DNA of 64,000 bases from Rhizophagus irregularis (Eukaryota; Glomeromycota; Glomeromycetes; Glomerales; Glomeraceae): NCBI RefSeq assembly GCF_026210795.1, contig NC_089434.1:3658001-3722000 (forward strand). The letters are read 5' to 3'. Below are positions 33,146 through 42,618 of the stretch, piece by piece. A model generated the notes under the pieces. The model saw only the letters and a list, made by a program, of their open reading frames with translations, was not told where the DNA came from and made no database searches. Each line of letters begins with the position of its first letter. The first letter of the stretch is position 1. The translations under genes and the position numbers were made by a program.

Positions 33146-34594
33146 TCTTGCGTAAATGCACCGGAAAAAAAAAGATTCTTTATATTTTATTACTACTGCG
33201 CGTGGAAATGGGAATTTAAATTTAAAGAATTACTTTTTCATAATTGTGAAACTTCGTAGGGAGTATTTTCCGCATACAGTACTGTAATTATTGAAACAAC
33301 AAGGCGAGCACCAGCATTATGATCTTTAGCAATACTCAATTATAAAATATTTGAGAAAGTTCTCTTTTCAAACATGAACAAAATTATTTTAACTGATAAT
33401 TTTAAAAAAGAGCGTGTAATTTTGCACTTATTGTATTATTAACGGAATAAAGAAAAATTCAGTCTATGTGTATGTTGAAATTTGAAAAAATAAATGAAAC
33501 TACAATTTTTGCATGACTACACATAAACTTTTTTTTTAAGTGTATCGTGTATCAAAATTTTATTTAAGATTTCTTGATTTCTTGATTTAACGTTAAATAT
33601 TTGAGAAAAATTTTCGGTAACATGACATGATAAATTTTATTGGTCAGATTTATTTTGTACAACCTTTTCAGAGAAAAAATTTCACATTTTAAAAAAAGCA
33701 AATAAACATTTATTTGAATATTTCTCATGATTATTGTTTGTTTGTTTTTTTCTAGTAAAATAAGTTGAATATACAATTTAACAAATTTGACGTCAAATCT
33801 TTATATTGTTTAATTAATATTTATATAAGTTGTAATAAAAAAGATAATTTTTTTAATTATATTAAATAAAAAAGTCTTTTCAAAACTTGATAGTTTTACT
33901 CCTAAAAAATCTTTCAATATTATTTATTTTTAATAAAAAAATTATATTTTTATTTTCAAAACAAAGTAAATTACAATAAAATTAAAAAATAAATGTAATA
34001 TGTAAGCCACTTATAAGCCCCCCGGCTTATTTTAATTAATCATTAGTATCATAAGTATTTGTCATCAATAAACATATAATGTAAATCTAATGCATAATAA
34101 ACAAGATTTTTAAATTTTTGGTGCTTTTATGAACACAAGCCATAAACTTTTATCATGTGGTAATATAGAGATAATTGTGTAAAATAAGAATGTTTTTGCA
34201 GAAAATATTTAATTTTTTCATAAGAGATTTGAACGCGAACTTCTCCAGTTACAGAAAATCCTTGATTTTCATAATCATGTATTAATAGTACTAAAGCCAC
34301 TTATAAGCCACTATCCAATGTTTTGTCACCAGATACCATGATAATTAAATGAAAACTTTGTGTTTATATTTGATTAAGACAAACACAAAATATGGTTTCC
34401 ATAATCTTATATGAAATTATTTTTTTTTTTGAATACTACATATCATCTTTTACACTGTACCAATGGATGGAATGATACTCACCAATTCAATTTCGGTTAA
34501 TAAAGCTTTTGATATTGTGGCCGTACTTTATTAAATATTCTTCGATATAAAGTTGTTTCGTTAGAAATTTGACTTGGTATGTATTGGTTGTATA
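33146..34594. other. no supported gene
   Basis: AT-rich sequence. The sentence-like repeat GCCACTTATAAGCC occurs at 34004 and 34296. The minus-strand frame at 33564-33776 is AT-driven. No gene or RNA is recognised. Confidence 0.45.
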
Positions 34595-34827
34595 AGGACC
34601 AAGAAATATATATATAGGGGTCAGGTGATGAAAAAAATTTTTTACCATGAGCTGTACGCATTTTTTCAGGGCCGGAATTATGATAATGTCAGTCGGTTAC
34701 TATAATAGGAAATAAAATTCTGACTGGAATTATCAAAAATTATCCAAAAAAGGAAAGATTTTCATGATTTTTTTAGTTCAAAATACGCAAACTCAAACCT
34801 GACCCTTTATATATATTTCTGGGTCCT
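34595..34827. mobile_element. 233-bp MITE with 8-bp target duplication
   Basis: Terminal inverted repeats AGGACCAAGAAATATATATA and, on the other strand, AGGACCCAGAAATATATATA continue into AGGGTCAGGT (about 33 bases). The flanks are GTTGTATA at 34587-34594 and 34828-34835, a perfect 8-bp duplication. Such a duplication fits hAT, though the terminus AGGACC is not a standard hAT end. The interior contains GGCCGGAATTATGATAATG and CCAAAAAAGGAAAG, motifs shared with the repeat at 32868. Confidence 0.8.
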
Positions 34828-35011
34828 GTTGTATATCGTTTATTTAAAAATTCATTATCATTCTGTTTATAATATCCAGTAAGTACAGTATAAACGGCTG
34901 ATGATGAAATATTTTCTAAGCGTGTTGAGCGAGCTGTTTTAAATAACAGTTATAAATGATAACACTTGGTCGATACGAACAAATTATTTCTTTTTTTTTT
35001 TTGTTTTTTCA

Positions 35012-35430
35012 ATGCGTCGTCTCCTTGCTGAAAATTTTTGTCCAACTGAAGTCGATCAAATACAGTGAGTGATCTTGTATAGTCTTATAACTTAACAACA
35101 AAAATATTCACAAATATTATAAAAGCCCTACGAACATTAACCTATTAAAACTTTACAATACTTTAAAACTTCTAAATCACTCTCATAACTCGCAAACTAT
35201 ATAATAATCATAAAATACTAATATTTATGCATTCAAGTTCAATTTTTATATCCGCCGAAAATGTGAAAATTCTTACTTTTATTGGATTTTTTTTTAAAAC
35301 GATGATATTTAAGTTATTTATCAGAATTCAATTTACTGAAGTTTGTTTACTCACTTTACTGCCACCTGCATCAATGCCAACAACTGAATTAAAAGAAAAT
35401 TATATGCAATCACCATCTGAATTACCGTAA
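35012..35430 (+). other. possible short coding exons, unresolved
   Basis: An ATG at 35012 opens MRRLLAENFCPTEVDQIQ, followed by a donor-like CAGTGAGTG at 35061. A second frame at 35227-35430 ends with SMPTTELKENYMQSPSELP and a stop. Both look more protein-like than the surroundings, but the phases do not join cleanly and no family is recognised. They may be the decayed ends of one gene. Confidence 0.2.
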
Positions 35431-36150
35431 AGACATCTTATTGAAATAAAGTTCTAGTGTTAACGTTCATGACAAAATTGAGAAGTTTCTTAAATCAACG
35501 ACATCATAAACTTTTCAACAATATATGTATGAAAATTAGATAAAAGCGAAATCCTATGAATCAGACTACTTTCGAATTTCAAGTGTAAATTTATACTTTA
35601 TGTTTTATCCCATATTCATTTCAAATTATCAAATGTTCCGTGGTCATTTGCCAGGTGGCTTTAACAATTTTATTTTCTTCATATATTTTATCAGTTCATA
35701 TTTTATATATTTTAGTAGAAATCTACGAAATTATATTTGTACGATAAAACAAAGTTGTTATTTTATATTGGTTATAATTATAACAAATTACTTGTCAATA
35801 AAAATAGCTGAATAAAGATAAAACTTTCAATCGTTAATATTAAACGCGCGTAATGATTATTTTAATTTTTGAGTGATAATATAGTTTATATCCTAAGGAA
35901 TGTTAAATTTTCGTTATCAATAAAAATCAGGATTGTTATGGATTAATCTAAAGGTTAGATATTTAATACTGGAATTAGTACGACGGATTAATAGCTGCCA
36001 AAAGTATAATACTTTACGATGATATATTATTATGAGTTTGTGCTGATGTTCGTCAAAATACACTCATATTCATATATTAATCCATTTGCCAATCGTGCGT
36101 TAAGGAAAATTTTGAGTCCAGATCACGTATGATTTTTGCCAAAATGGATT
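35431..36150. other. no supported gene
   Basis: AT-rich sequence. The frame at 35600-35815 is hydrophobic, Phe/Ile-rich and typical of chance translation of AT-rich DNA. Confidence 0.45.
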
Positions 36151-36355
36151 TTATTTTATTTTAAGAGACTGGTAGAATAAATTTAAGGTACAAAGACGTC
36201 GACTTGGAGCTTTGGTTTTGTCGCGTGAGTCCTTTTTACTCGAAGATGAAGATTTCTTTTTTTCTTTCGTAGGTCCGGAGGATAATTTTTTCTTTTGATT
36301 TCTCAGATTTCTGACGTTTGGATTTGCGATTAAAAGGGAGTTCAGGGGCGGCCAT
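36151..36355 (-). pseudogene. small Lys/Ser-rich basic protein gene with one frameshift
   Basis: ATG at 36355 opens MAAPELPFNRKSKRQKSEKS. After an A-run the next frame continues as SSGPTKEKKKSSSSSKKDSR, then DKTKAPSRRL, and ends at TAA 36151-36153. The total of 205 bases is one base more than 68 codons, so a single extra A in the run would explain the shift. A low-complexity, strongly basic product suggests a nuclear or nucleolar protein fragment; I do not recognise it. It may be a decayed gene, a sequencing error in a homopolymer, or the first exon of a lost gene. Confidence 0.4.
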
Positions 36356-36954
36356 TAATTTAATGACTTAATTCTTGGCTAGGGAAATGAACAATTTCTA
36401 GTAGAGTTTATGTTGATGATCACGTGTTTGCAGTATATCAAGTGCTCTTTAAAATTTGAAAGTGAAATAAAATAATCTTGAATTAAAAATGAAAGTTGGA
36501 AAATTGTGTAATTTGGCCGGTATATATTTTCATTGGTAAACATGAAATCAAATGAAATCAATTTTACTAAAAGTATAAATTTTTTTTTTTTACTTTAATA
36601 AAAAAATTATAAACAATTTGAATTGTATAACATGGAAACGCGTGATATGCCTGCGCCTGATCTATTCCGGCAGTGAACGGAAAGTTATGCATTACGGCCG
36701 CAGCAGATCGCATCAACAAAGCTGACTTTAAGAAAACATCCCTATTTTTCTGGTCCTTATATAAAATTTTTTTCACCAAAAAAAAAAATTGATTTATTTT
36801 TTTTCAATTACTCGAAAAAGAAAAATATTTTTATTTTTTCAGTTTTTTAAGTTGAATTTTAAGACAAAAATTTATGATTCAGATTAAATAAGTAATTATT
36901 CTTTCCATTCTTTTATATTTAACGAAAAATTACTCATTATTAAATAAAGATGCT
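36356..36954. other. no supported gene
   Basis: AT-rich DNA. The minus-strand frame at 36567-36779 includes a less AT-rich stretch (36630-36740) but no recognisable domain. Confidence 0.4.
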
Positions 36955-37332
36955 TAACGGTCCTGAAAGACCACGGTCCTAACGGTCCTACACCTCAAAA
37001 AAACGGACCAGTCCGTCTTAACGTAGGACCGCAGTCTTTCGGTCTCGCGTCACGTGACATAAAATGTGGAACCATAAAGACCGTTTAAATTTTTAGGCTT
37101 GAAGTGTCAAAGGTTTACTTTAAGTTTTTAATAAAAAACGCCAGTAGGTCTTTATAATTTTTTGCAAGTTGTGCAATAGTTATAAAACTTTATTTAGTAA
37201 ATATAAAATTTTCAATATAAAGACATGCTGTATGAGGACTGTATCGGTCCTAGGACCGGTACTAAAAAAAAAAAGGACCACGGTCCGGTCTTACAAAGTC
37301 CTAGGATCGGCCGGTCTAAGACCGTTATTCTT
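36955..37332. mobile_element. MITE-like element rich in GGACCGT palindromes
   Basis: The left end TTAACGGTCCTGAAAGACC and the right end read inversely (ATAACGGTCTTAGACC) are imperfect terminal inverted repeats. Both ends are packed with CGGTCC/GGACCG motifs (36958-37050 and 37225-37325). The middle is AT-rich. Flanking ATGCTT (36951-36956) and ATTCTT (37328-37333) resemble each other but differ by one base, so a target duplication is uncertain. Confidence 0.5.
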
Positions 37333-38853
37333 AAAGGAGGTTTTTTAATTCACTCAAAATCCTTTACATATAGTTAATCAATTAAAATCATTAAATATTT
37401 TAGCGAAGTTCAAAACAATGAAATTAATAAAGAAACAAGAAAAAGACAATAATAGTGAATAATATCAAAATGTTGTTAAAGAAAACGGCAAAAAGAATTT
37501 GAAAGATCAATGAAGATAAATAAAATTAATATTATTATATGTAATTGATATTTATGATAATACTGAATAAAAACATAAAATCCTGAAATCCTTTAAAATG
37601 GAAGGATATTTTTGCAAGCACATATAAAATTCAAAAAAGAAAAAAAAAGAAAAAAATAATGAATTGAAATAACAGATTATTAAAAATTAGCAAAAAATAT
37701 ATTTGTTACATATGATAATGGCGTAGTAAAATTTAATTAACGTGATTGTAGATCATCAATCATATGGTTTATTACAGGCGCCTATATCAGATATGTTTAA
37801 TGATACTGGATAAAAAAATAAGCCAATAGTTTATAAAGTAAATAAAGGTTATAAAAATATTTACCATTATTTCTAATACAGTATATGAAATATTATTATT
37901 AAATGCAAATTTTATTTATCACACGAAACAAATGTTGCAGTACTGTGAAATTTACAAATTCATTACAAAAACAATTTTGTATAAGTAGTTTGTTGTTATA
38001 TTGTTACGAAAAAAATCTTTTTTTTTTATCCTCTAGAAAAAAAATATCTTAATATTGTTACAAAAAATAAATAAATAAGTAATTATGTTAGTCTATTATT
38101 GAGCTTGATAAAAAAAACAATATTATTATTAATAATAAGAATCGGGAAAAAAGGCAATTTCCGTGTCGCCGCAACATTGATCTGATCACCGGTCTAAACC
38201 TAAAGAATGTATTCGAAAATAAGCCAACCCGAAAAAAGAAAGGGAAAAATTTTCGGATTGGAAAAAGTCAACTGAAAAAAAAAAGAAAAAAAAATTTGGA
38301 AGTATAAGAAAGAAATCAGTTTTAAAAAAAAATAAGTACCGAAAAAAATTCTGAAAAAAAAGGACAATAATAATTCGGTCCAAAAAGACCAAAAAAAAAT
38401 TTTTAAAAAATTAATAATATGGTCTAAAAAAAAGACCAAAAAAAAAAAAAAATATTAATAATTTTCGGTTTTGGAAAAAAAACCAAACCTAAACGGTGAA
38501 AAGAAAAAAAAAATGAGGAAAAAAATTTTATTAACCGGAATTGAATTAGATGTACAACATTGACTTGCCGATCAAGAGGGTCTTAACTATAAAGAATACG
38601 AATCAGCAATTCAAAATTAATTTATACAGGCTAATCTAAACGTTAGTATCAAAAACACTATTTTTTTAATTATATAGATAGATATAGATGTGGGCCAATT
38701 TTTAGATTTACATAATTATCTAATTATATAATTAAGACTTTCGTTAAAATAAATAATATTTAGCTTTAAATATATATATATATATATAATGAATTTTCTG
38801 AAAATTTGGATATGTAGTACATTAATATTTCATTTAGGATATTTTAAAAAGAA
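37333..38853. other. no supported gene
   Basis: AT-rich sequence. 38265-38520 is a purine-biased tract of A-runs broken by short words such as GACCAAAAAAAAA; minus-strand frames across it (38186-38439) are Phe-rich artefacts. A (TA)n run lies at 38768-38788. Confidence 0.5.
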
Positions 38854-39114
38854 AATTTCTAAGTTTACACGGGGTGTTTGTACACAGGTCATATAAATAT
38901 CATTTTTAATAGACTAATTTTTTGTTTTTTAATTTGAAATTGAATGCTACCGACATTATACTCTTTTATTTTTTATTCTTATTATATTACAGATAAATAT
39001 ATGTATTTTCACCTGCTCTGCAAGTTTACTTAAGGCATTAAAGGAGGGTTTGAATGCCGTTTTTAATCTACTAATATGACCCGTGTTTAAACACCCCGTG
39101 TACAAATAGAAATT
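38854..39114. mobile_element. 261-bp MITE with ACACGGGGTGTTT ends
   Basis: The left arm AATTTCTAAGTTTACACGGG, GTGTTTGTACACAGGTCATAT and the right arm read inversely (AATTTCTATTTGTACACGGG, GTGTTTAAACACGGGTCATAT) form terminal inverted repeats of about 41 bases. The interior has TCTGCAAGTTTACTTAAGGC at 39016, the same core as in the MITEs at 30755 and 6480. Composition and the absence of coding capacity indicate a non-autonomous element. Confidence 0.7.
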
Positions 39115-39592
39115 GCCTTTTAAAAAATAGTTTTTTGCTTATTAAAATAGTTTAGAATAAAAATTGATTATAATTCGTTATTTCAGAATTTCTTGTCATT
39201 GATCGACAATCTTTATTTATTTATTTTATGTGAAGCTGGAAAGAGTATCACAGAGAACATATGACTCTCCATAGGAAGGTACTCGTCCTACATTTAATCT
39301 ATCATCCATTACTAGAACGGACCCTAACTTCTAATTATATAGACTATTCCTAAACCACGACCGATAAAGGAACAGGTAGCCAAAAAAAAGAAAAAACTAC
39401 CTATCAAGAATGAAACAAAGCTATATATGTATAGAAGAAGTGGCGAACTGCACATTATAATATAAACAAATAGTAGAATTAGAGGGAGAAGAATAATCAA
39501 TAAAATATTGATCGACAATCATCAAATATCATTTAAGAACGTTTGCGTGTCACGACTGTCACGTGAATATTATGATGATCAGATTAATACAG
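39115..39592. other. flank of the retrotransposon insertion, no gene
   Basis: Sequence 39225-39320 resembles part of 21690-21790 and is probably a dispersed repeat. The minus-strand frame at 39324-39518 is hydrophobic and unsupported. The last four bases (ACAG, 39589-39592) are the target duplication of the element that follows. Confidence 0.4.
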
Positions 39593-40235
39593 TGTAACAC
39601 CTGAGCCCATAGAGAATTATGTTTGCCACCTCAGGTATTAACAAAATGACTCTTTATTAATAATATAAATAAATACAATAATATGCTTGGTTTAATAACA
39701 TTAAATAACAAAACAAATTTCGTCTAATTTTTCTCCCTTTTCCAAAAGTTGATCTTCACGCCTTTTTATGTTTGTTTTTGTGTAACTAAATTCATAATCT
39801 CGATTCATGGATTTAAATTATTAAAGTATTTCCATTGTTTTAAAGTATTTCCATTATCTTAATTTTGTATCCATTTGATCATCATAAACTCCTGAATTAT
39901 GATTTATAATATTAACGCAGTGATCAACAAATTAATCACTTGACACCTCGGATCACTTGATTTCATCCAATTTAGTATCTTACGGATCTTCATTTATCCT
40001 TAAATCTCGTGACTAATAGTTTAAGGTCATCACGGACCAATTACCTCAATCCATGTGATTATTAGTTTAACGACTTCTCGGTCCAATTATCCTTGATTCT
40101 CATGACTAATAGTTTAACGACTTTTCGGTCCAATTAAAATAAAAATAAAAATAAGTTAAAATTTTATACACTAAGACTAAATGTAATACTGCGCCTCACA
40201 ATTAATAAATTTACTAGATATACTACGGCATTACA
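39593..40235 (-). repeat. 3' LTR
   Basis: 643 bp, TGTAACACCTGAGCCC at one end and GGCATTACA at the other. It matches 49963-50605 throughout as far as I can read. Inside is a repeated phrase of about 60 bases (GTGATTATTAGTTTAACGAC, TTCTCGGTCCAATTA and variants at about 40010, 40060 and 40105). Confidence 0.95.
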
Positions 40236-40247
40236 ACTATCCCCCGC
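40236..40247 (-). promoter_or_regulatory. short polypurine tract
   Basis: On the coding strand GCGGGGGATA lies directly next to the 3' LTR, the expected place of the purine primer for plus-strand DNA synthesis. It is short, and the boundary bases are uncertain. Confidence 0.5.
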
Positions 40248-40270
40248 ATAAAAATTTAATGCCCACATTA

Positions 40271-40338
40271 AATTTATTCTAAGAATCGAACTCGTGTCTC
40301 GAAGTGGTAGGTGCGAATTATACCACTAAATCAAACAT
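40271..40338 (-). other. tRNA-Gly-like sequence inside the retrotransposon
   Basis: On the element's coding strand the run TTTAGTGGTATAATTCGC looks like a tRNA-Gly D-arm/A box. It is followed by an anticodon-arm-like CACCTACCACTTCG (an ACC triplet at the anticodon position) and by GAGTTCGATTC, a B box. The acceptor and T stems pair poorly, so this is a tRNA-derived relic or mimic and probably not a working tRNA. It lies about 35 bases from the 3' LTR. Confidence 0.5.
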
Positions 40339-40572
40339 GCATTGTCACTTGACTCAGCTGCATTTTAAATATTCCTTTTTGCTGCGTCTACATCTGCGGT
40401 TTATCATGTGTTTGTTAAGTCTACGGTTTTCCTGTACCGGATTTCACTTCGGTCTTTCTTAGGAAATTTTCATTAGTTTTTCCTATTTTCGAAAATTATT
40501 TTTATGTCATGTGATTTTATTTCACATGATTATAAATTATCTTTATTTTTCTAAGTCCATTGATGATAGTTA

Positions 40573-42354
40573 TCATTTACTCATCGGTGTATGGTAAGTC
40601 TTTAATAATTCTCCATTTACAGGTATCTTCTTGATGACACCTTTAATATTTTTAATTCTATAAGCTCCATTCGGTAGTATTTCATGAATGTAAAATGGTC
40701 CCAACCATTTTGATTCTAATTTTCCCGATAGTTGTTGTGCTTTGGCTTTATCATAGAGTAGTATTTTATCTCCAATTCCAAAGGTGTGTTCTTTGATTAT
40801 TTTTCTGTCATGATACTCTTTTTGTTTTGTTTGAGATTTCAGTATTTGTTCTTTGGCTTCATGTCGGATTTTTGGTAGTTCTTCTAATAATCCAACTATT
40901 CTATCACTTAGGTTAATTTCTTTGATATTTTCATCCATTATTGTCCGTACATTTCTTCCGTATGTTAAATAAAATGGTCGAATTCTTGTTGAACTATGCT
41001 TTTTATTTCGGTAAGCAAATAATATGGGTGCTATCCTTTGATCCCAATCATCTTTGGTTGATAATTTTGCTAATGCTTGACCTAATGTTCGGTTGAATCT
41101 TTCAACAAGTCCGTTTGTCTCTGGATGATAACTTGTAGAAAAATTCCATTTAATTTTGAATTTTTCCATTAATTCCTTAATCATTTCATTATTGAAATGA
41201 CTTCCTCTATCACTCAATATTTTCATTGGACATCCATGTCTACAAATGATGTCTTCATAAATAAATTTTGATACTTCTTTGGCAGTTGCTTCTTTTACTG
41301 CTTTGGCTTCTGGCCATTTTGTAAAATAATCCATTGCTACTATGATGTATTTATTACCATTTGTTGTTGTGTTCAATGGTCCCACAAAGTCAATCCCGAT
41401 TTGATACCATGGTTCTACTACTTTAATTGGGTGTAATTCATTTTTCCCTTGTGGTTTTCCTCTTCTTTGACATTCATCACATGTCCTTACATATCTTTCA
41501 ACATCATTCAGCATATTTTCCCAATAATATTTATCTTTTAAATTATCATAAGTACTTTTGATTCCCATATGTGCCGATAATTCATGACTGTGAGCTAAAT
41601 ATAGTGCTCCCATCTTTTCAAAGTCTTCTATTATTCTGATGTTTTTACCATTTTTCTCAATATGCTTTTTACCATCAGTTACTCTGATGTTATCCTTAAT
41701 CTCAACATTTTTAACCTCTATTGGTGGTTTATCTCCATCTAATTCTATTACTTTATTATATACTCTTTCCCAATCTGTGTCATTATTCGATATTTTAATA
41801 TTAGCATATTTTTCTCCTTCGTAAATATCTTGACATTCTTTAAATGATTTCACCATCTCCATATATCTTTCTTCATCTAATAATGGATATGATGTTTTAT
41901 GTCCTTGATCCTTTTTCGAATATTCTCTACCTTTGTAATTTTCCCAACATTTTTCATTTTCTAAAAATATCACTATTGATTCATCAATTATCCTTTTGTT
42001 CCTAAATACTTCCTTTTCTAATAGGTGGTTCTCATATCTTGTTATGTATCCTCTGTCGAATGATGGTGTATGTTGATAAAAGTACTCACTATAGGGACTT
42101 TTATCTAATATTAACCAATCCTCATTATCATGTTCTTCCATTCTCCTGTTGATTTGTTCGACAACTTCCTTCCTGAATTCCCATTCTATACCTTTCTTTG
42201 GTATTTTATACTTATCATTGTCCTCTCTTCTCCTTTTAAAGGTGTTAAACCTCACACTTTGTCCTACTTTTTCAAATTCTTTTATAAGTTTATTTACAAT
42301 GAATGTTTTTCCAGTACCATCAACTCCACATATGATTATTATTTTAGGTCCCAT
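40573..42354 (-). CDS. integrase with N-terminal nucleotide-kinase-like domain
   Basis: 593 residues. Residues 1-205 resemble thymidylate/deoxynucleoside kinases: hydrophobic strand IIIIC then Walker A GVDGTGKT (10-17), WLILDKSPYSEYF (80-92) at the place of the family's DR/S motif, VIFLENEKCWENYKGRE (128-143) as the strand plus LID-like segment. After a linker comes a gypsy integrase: zinc-binding H257/H262/C292/C295, catalytic core with D322 (IGIDFVGPL), D382 (SDRGSHF) and E418 (NGLVERFN) in D,D35E spacing, and a GPF-type C-terminal module (LGPFYIHEILPNGAYRI). No chromodomain is seen. The ATG overlaps the stop of the small upstream ORF. Integrase identity is firm; the kinase-domain call is from motifs only. 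Confidence 0.9.
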   Translation of the reverse strand: MGPKIIIICGVDGTGKTFIVNKLIKEFEKVGQSVRFNTFKRRREDNDKYKIPKKGIEWEFRKEVVEQINRRMEEHDNEDWLILDKSPYSEYFYQHTPSFDRGYITRYENHLLEKEVFRNKRIIDESIVIFLENEKCWENYKGREYSKKDQGHKTSYPLLDEERYMEMVKSFKECQDIYEGEKYANIKISNNDTDWERVYNKVIELDGDKPPIEVKNVEIKDNIRVTDGKKHIEKNGKNIRIIEDFEKMGALYLAHSHELSAHMGIKSTYDNLKDKYYWENMLNDVERYVRTCDECQRRGKPQGKNELHPIKVVEPWYQIGIDFVGPLNTTTNGNKYIIVAMDYFTKWPEAKAVKEATAKEVSKFIYEDIICRHGCPMKILSDRGSHFNNEMIKELMEKFKIKWNFSTSYHPETNGLVERFNRTLGQALAKLSTKDDWDQRIAPILFAYRNKKHSSTRIRPFYLTYGRNVRTIMDENIKEINLSDRIVGLLEELPKIRHEAKEQILKSQTKQKEYHDRKIIKEHTFGIGDKILLYDKAKAQQLSGKLESKWLGPFYIHEILPNGAYRIKNIKGVIKKIPVNGELLKTYHTPMSK

Positions 42355-42583
42355 TTTTACATAATTCTGATAATTCTAGCTTGTTTACTTTACTTAATAT
42401 CACCTCTATTTGTAATATTTCCTCTTGAGTTTCCAATATTAATGGTCTTTCTTCACTATCTTCAAAATTTTTGGCTTTGAATTTATAGTTATAATTTATC
42501 CTGTTTAATTCCTTTGTTATACCTTCTAAATTTTCGATTATATCCTTTATTTTATGATTTGTATTTCTTACCACTTGTTCCAT
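42344..42583 (-). CDS. small coiled-coil-like ORF between RT and integrase
   Basis: 79 residues beginning MEQVVRNTNHKIKDIIENLE, rich in Glu/Lys/Leu/Ile with heptad-like spacing, so probably helical. It begins 35 bases after the RT-RNase H stop, in a different frame. It ends with TAA at 42344-42346, overlapping the start of the kinase-integrase ORF by 11 bases. The overlap suggests stop-restart coupling or a frameshift that fuses it to the next protein. No known family. Confidence 0.55.
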   Translation of the reverse strand: MEQVVRNTNHKIKDIIENLEGITKELNRINYNYKFKAKNFEDSEERPLILETQEEILQIEVILSKVNKLELSELCKNGT

Positions 42584-42618
42584 TTTATTTTTGAAAAGTA
42601 ACTCTTTTACCCCTCTAT

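Noticed and set aside
38186-38439. Phe-rich minus-strand frames
   Set aside because: They are translations of an A-rich tract with short GACC and GGAA words, and composition alone explains them.
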